Assembly (NCBI RefSeq): GCF_023073415.1
Contig: NZ_JADPJL010000068.1
Span: forward strand, 310,001-374,000
Direction: 5' to 3'
DNA: 64,000 nucleotides
Origin: Bradyrhizobium sp. 190
GTDB taxonomy: Bacteria; Pseudomonadota; Alphaproteobacteria; Rhizobiales; Xanthobacteraceae
The notes beneath the pieces are model-generated. The model ran no database searches. It saw only the letters and a list, made by a program, of their open reading frames with translations, and was not told where the DNA came from. The position numbers and the translations under genes were made by a program. Below, piece after piece: positions 62,127 through 64,000 of this stretch; within the stretch, counting starts at the first letter, position 1; each line of letters starts with the position of its first letter.

Positions 62127-64000
62127 CTATCGCGGTTTGCTCGCTGGCGCCTCGCCGGCGAGCAAGCGGTCGATGACGGCAGCGATCAGATACTCCGAGC
62201 CCTTTTCGGTGATGTGCACCCAATCGCTTACAGTAATGTCGCTGGCACCGCCGCCGACGCGCGTGAGGCAACCCTCCGCGTTGCACAAGGCATCCCGGGC
62301 GGAAATGAATTCCGCACCCAGCGGCCCCAGTTTCTCCCGCATGATCGCGTCGTACCCGCTGGGTGCCGCGCCGTCGTAACGCTCGGGAATGAGCCGGTGA
62401 TGCAGCATGAAATAGCGCATCACTTCGTTGGGAAGGCCGCGCCGCCAGAACGGCACCGGGCCCAGCACCACCACCCGCACACCGCTCTGCTTCAGCGCGA
62501 CGACCGTCTCGGCGACATTGTCGAGATGCTTTTCCCAGGTTCCGTGCAGCACCACGATGTCGGGCCTGATCTCGCGCGCGAGGGACAGCACCTTGTCGTT
62601 GATGGCACGGCAGTTCGGTGTGCTCGGGATATCGGCGTTGAGGGCGGGGATGCAGGAATTGGACGTCAACTGTGCGATGCCGAAGTTTCTCGTCTGCTGC
62701 GCCTTGCGCAGGCCGGGAATCAGCGCCGCCGCGGTCGAATCGCCCCAAACCAGAACCAGCGGCCGGCGATCGCGATCGACGCAGTCTTCTGCGAACGATG
62801 TCTCGCGGCTGAGATCGAGCAGGCACTGGTGAACCCGCCACTGCGCATTCTGCACCGGCACGTTGGCCATGGCGCGGATTTCCGCTGGAATCCGGAAATC
62901 CAGACCCTTTCCCCAAACGACGATGATACCCGCCACCGCGACCACGGCCATGCCGGCGCCGAGGCTGAACATCTTGCGCCGGCTCGGCATGCCGAAGCGG
63001 AACGGCGTCTCGACGAACCGGTAGGTCGCCCAGGCCAACAGCACGCTGGCAAGCAATATCAACTGGCGCTCCAGCAGCGTCAGCGGCGCAAATTTTATCA
63101 TCCCTGCGAACACCAATAGCGGCCAGTGCCAGAGATAGAGCGGGTAACTGATCAGCCCGATCCACACCATCGCCGGCCTTGCCAGCACGACCCGGTTCAC
63201 CCACGCAGCCGGCGCGGATAGCAGAAGCGCGGTGCCGGCGACCGGCAGCACCGCCCACCAGCCCGGAAAGGCGCGGTGGCTGTCGAGAAAGCCGGCCGCC
63301 ACCGCGATCAGCGCCACGCCGATCCAGGCGCGCCAGCTGCTCGCCGCGCTGGAATGCTTGACGTTGATCCAGCCGCAGGCAAGCACCGCACCGGTCAGCA
63401 ATTCGAACGCGCGCGTGAACGGCAGATAGAAGGTCGCGATCGGATTCGAGCCGATCAATGCGACGTTGAGCAGGAAAGAGGCGATGCCGAGCATCGCAGC
63501 CATTGCAATAGTGCTCATTCGCAGCCGGATTGCGAGCATCAGCAGCAGCGGCCAGAACAGATAGAACTGTTCCTCGATGCCGAGCGACCACAGATGCAGC
63601 AACGGCTTTTTGGCGGATTCGACGTCGAAATAGCCGGACTGCAGCCACAGCGCGATATTGGCCAAAAATGCCGCGCTGGCGAAACTGTCGCTGCCGAGCT
63701 GCACCAAGGCAGCCGGGAGCATCCAGAACCAGCCCAGCACCAATGTCGCAGCGAGCACCACGATCAGTGCCGGGAAGATGCGCCGGATCCGCCGGTTGTA
63801 GAACTCGACCAGGCTGAAGCGGCCGAGTTCCAGTTCGCGCGTGATGATGCCCGTGATCAGGAAGCCCGAAATCACGAAGAACACGTCGACGCCGATGAAG
63901 CCGCCCGGCATCGCATCCGGGAACGCGTGGAAATTCAGCACCAGCATCACGGCGATGGCCCGGAGGCCGTCGACATCGGGCCGATATTTTAGTGAGGGCA
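62127..64000 (-). CDS. OafA/YrhL-type membrane acyltransferase with SGNH domain (start at the window edge)
   Basis: This is an acyltransferase-3 membrane protein with about ten helices: NFHAFPDAMPGGFIGVDVFFVISGFLITGII near the N terminus, containing the catalytic-site His and R-x-R region (NRRIRRIFPA). A C-terminal periplasmic SGNH hydrolase-like domain follows, with block I VLVWGDSTAAAL and block V DWVHITEKG. Such proteins O-acetylate surface polysaccharides such as O-antigen or exopolysaccharide. Reading back from 63950, codons PSLKYRPDVDGLRAIAV run to the window end, and the first base of the start codon lies just outside. It is convergent with the preceding gene (9-bp gap). Confidence 0.9.
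   Translation of the reverse strand, partial: PSLKYRPDVDGLRAIAVMLVLNFHAFPDAMPGGFIGVDVFFVISGFLITGIITRELELGRFSLVEFYNRRIRRIFPALIVVLAATLVLGWFWMLPAALVQLGSDSFASAAFLANIALWLQSGYFDVESAKKPLLHLWSLGIEEQFYLFWPLLLMLAIRLRMSTIAMAAMLGIASFLLNVALIGSNPIATFYLPFTRAFELLTGAVLACGWINVKHSSAASSWRAWIGVALIAVAAGFLDSHRAFPGWWAVLPVAGTALLLSAPAAWVNRVVLARPAMVWIGLISYPLYLWHWPLLVFAGMIKFAPLTLLERQLILLASVLLAWATYRFVETPFRFGMPSRRKMFSLGAGMAVVAVAGIIVVWGKGLDFRIPAEIRAMANVPVQNAQWRVHQCLLDLSRETSFAEDCVDRDRRPLVLVWGDSTAAALIPGLRKAQQTRNFGIAQLTSNSCIPALNADIPSTPNCRAINDKVLSLAREIRPDIVVLHGTWEKHLDNVAETVVALKQSGVRVVVLGPVPFWRRGLPNEVMRYFMLHHRLIPERYDGAAPSGYDAIMREKLGPLGAEFISARDALCNAEGCLTRVGGGASDITVSDWVHITEKGSEYLIAAVIDRLLAGEAPASKPR

Overview
The window looks like chromosomal DNA of a Bradyrhizobium-like alphaproteobacterium (Nitrobacteraceae). 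The basis is high GC, strong Shine-Dalgarno sites, a RegB/RegA-type redox pair with Fis-like HTH, an MmcB homologue, a dnaA-dnaN-recF replication cluster next to rpsT, and intergenic palindromes of the kind common in that group. The genus is inferred from gene content, not from a marker search.

Layout. 1-3.8 kb: ABC-2 exporter pair and the RegB/RegA two-component system. 3.8-13.9 kb: housekeeping and catabolic genes (MmcB, VWA protein, RMD1-like protein, GloC-type hydrolase, PHB-depolymerase-like esterase, flavin monooxygenase, cytochrome P450, cupin, SDR), plus a decayed MFS transporter. 14-22.1 kb: signalling block with an HWE-type kinase, two GGDEF-EAL proteins and a cNMP-binding patatin lipase. 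22.2-24.4 kb: second flavin monooxygenase, YccF, universal stress protein. 24.5-29 kb: tRNA-Arg(CCG) followed by an irregular segment with a cyclase-like toroid protein, a broken nuclease, small orphan proteins, and a divergent PCuAC / Met-His-rich outer-membrane pair that suggests copper handling. 29-36.5 kb: chemoreceptor, serine hydrolase, Asp/Glu racemase-like protein, DUF1428, ArsR-SRPBCC pair, DUF3551, TTT binding protein. 36.6-43.4 kb: VOC protein, frameshifted acyl-CoA ligase, amidohydrolase, P450, HD-GYP phosphodiesterase. 43.7-47.6 kb: a DUF3800 gene between 72-bp perfect direct repeats that copy the 3' end of the adjacent molybdenum hydroxylase gene, then the hydroxylase pair. 47.9-53.3 kb: hydrolases, TTT binding protein, polysaccharide export lipoprotein, MsrA. 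53.6-59.8 kb: rpsT, a roughly 1.3-kb gene-poor region with a DnaA box, dnaA, dnaN, a DUF559 endonuclease gene between 58-bp inverted repeats, and recF. 59.9-64 kb: a secreted repeat-containing protein and an OafA-type acyltransferase cut by the window edge.

The least ordinary signals are two small gene cassettes bounded by repeats. One is the DUF559 nuclease inserted between dnaN and recF, whose flanking repeats keep the same outer arms but carry different, internally compensated hairpins. The other is the DUF3800 cassette at a duplicated gene end. At least five further classes of palindromic element lie between genes, none of them between divergent genes. Several genes are clearly degraded (MFS transporter, nuclease) or interrupted (acyl-CoA ligase).
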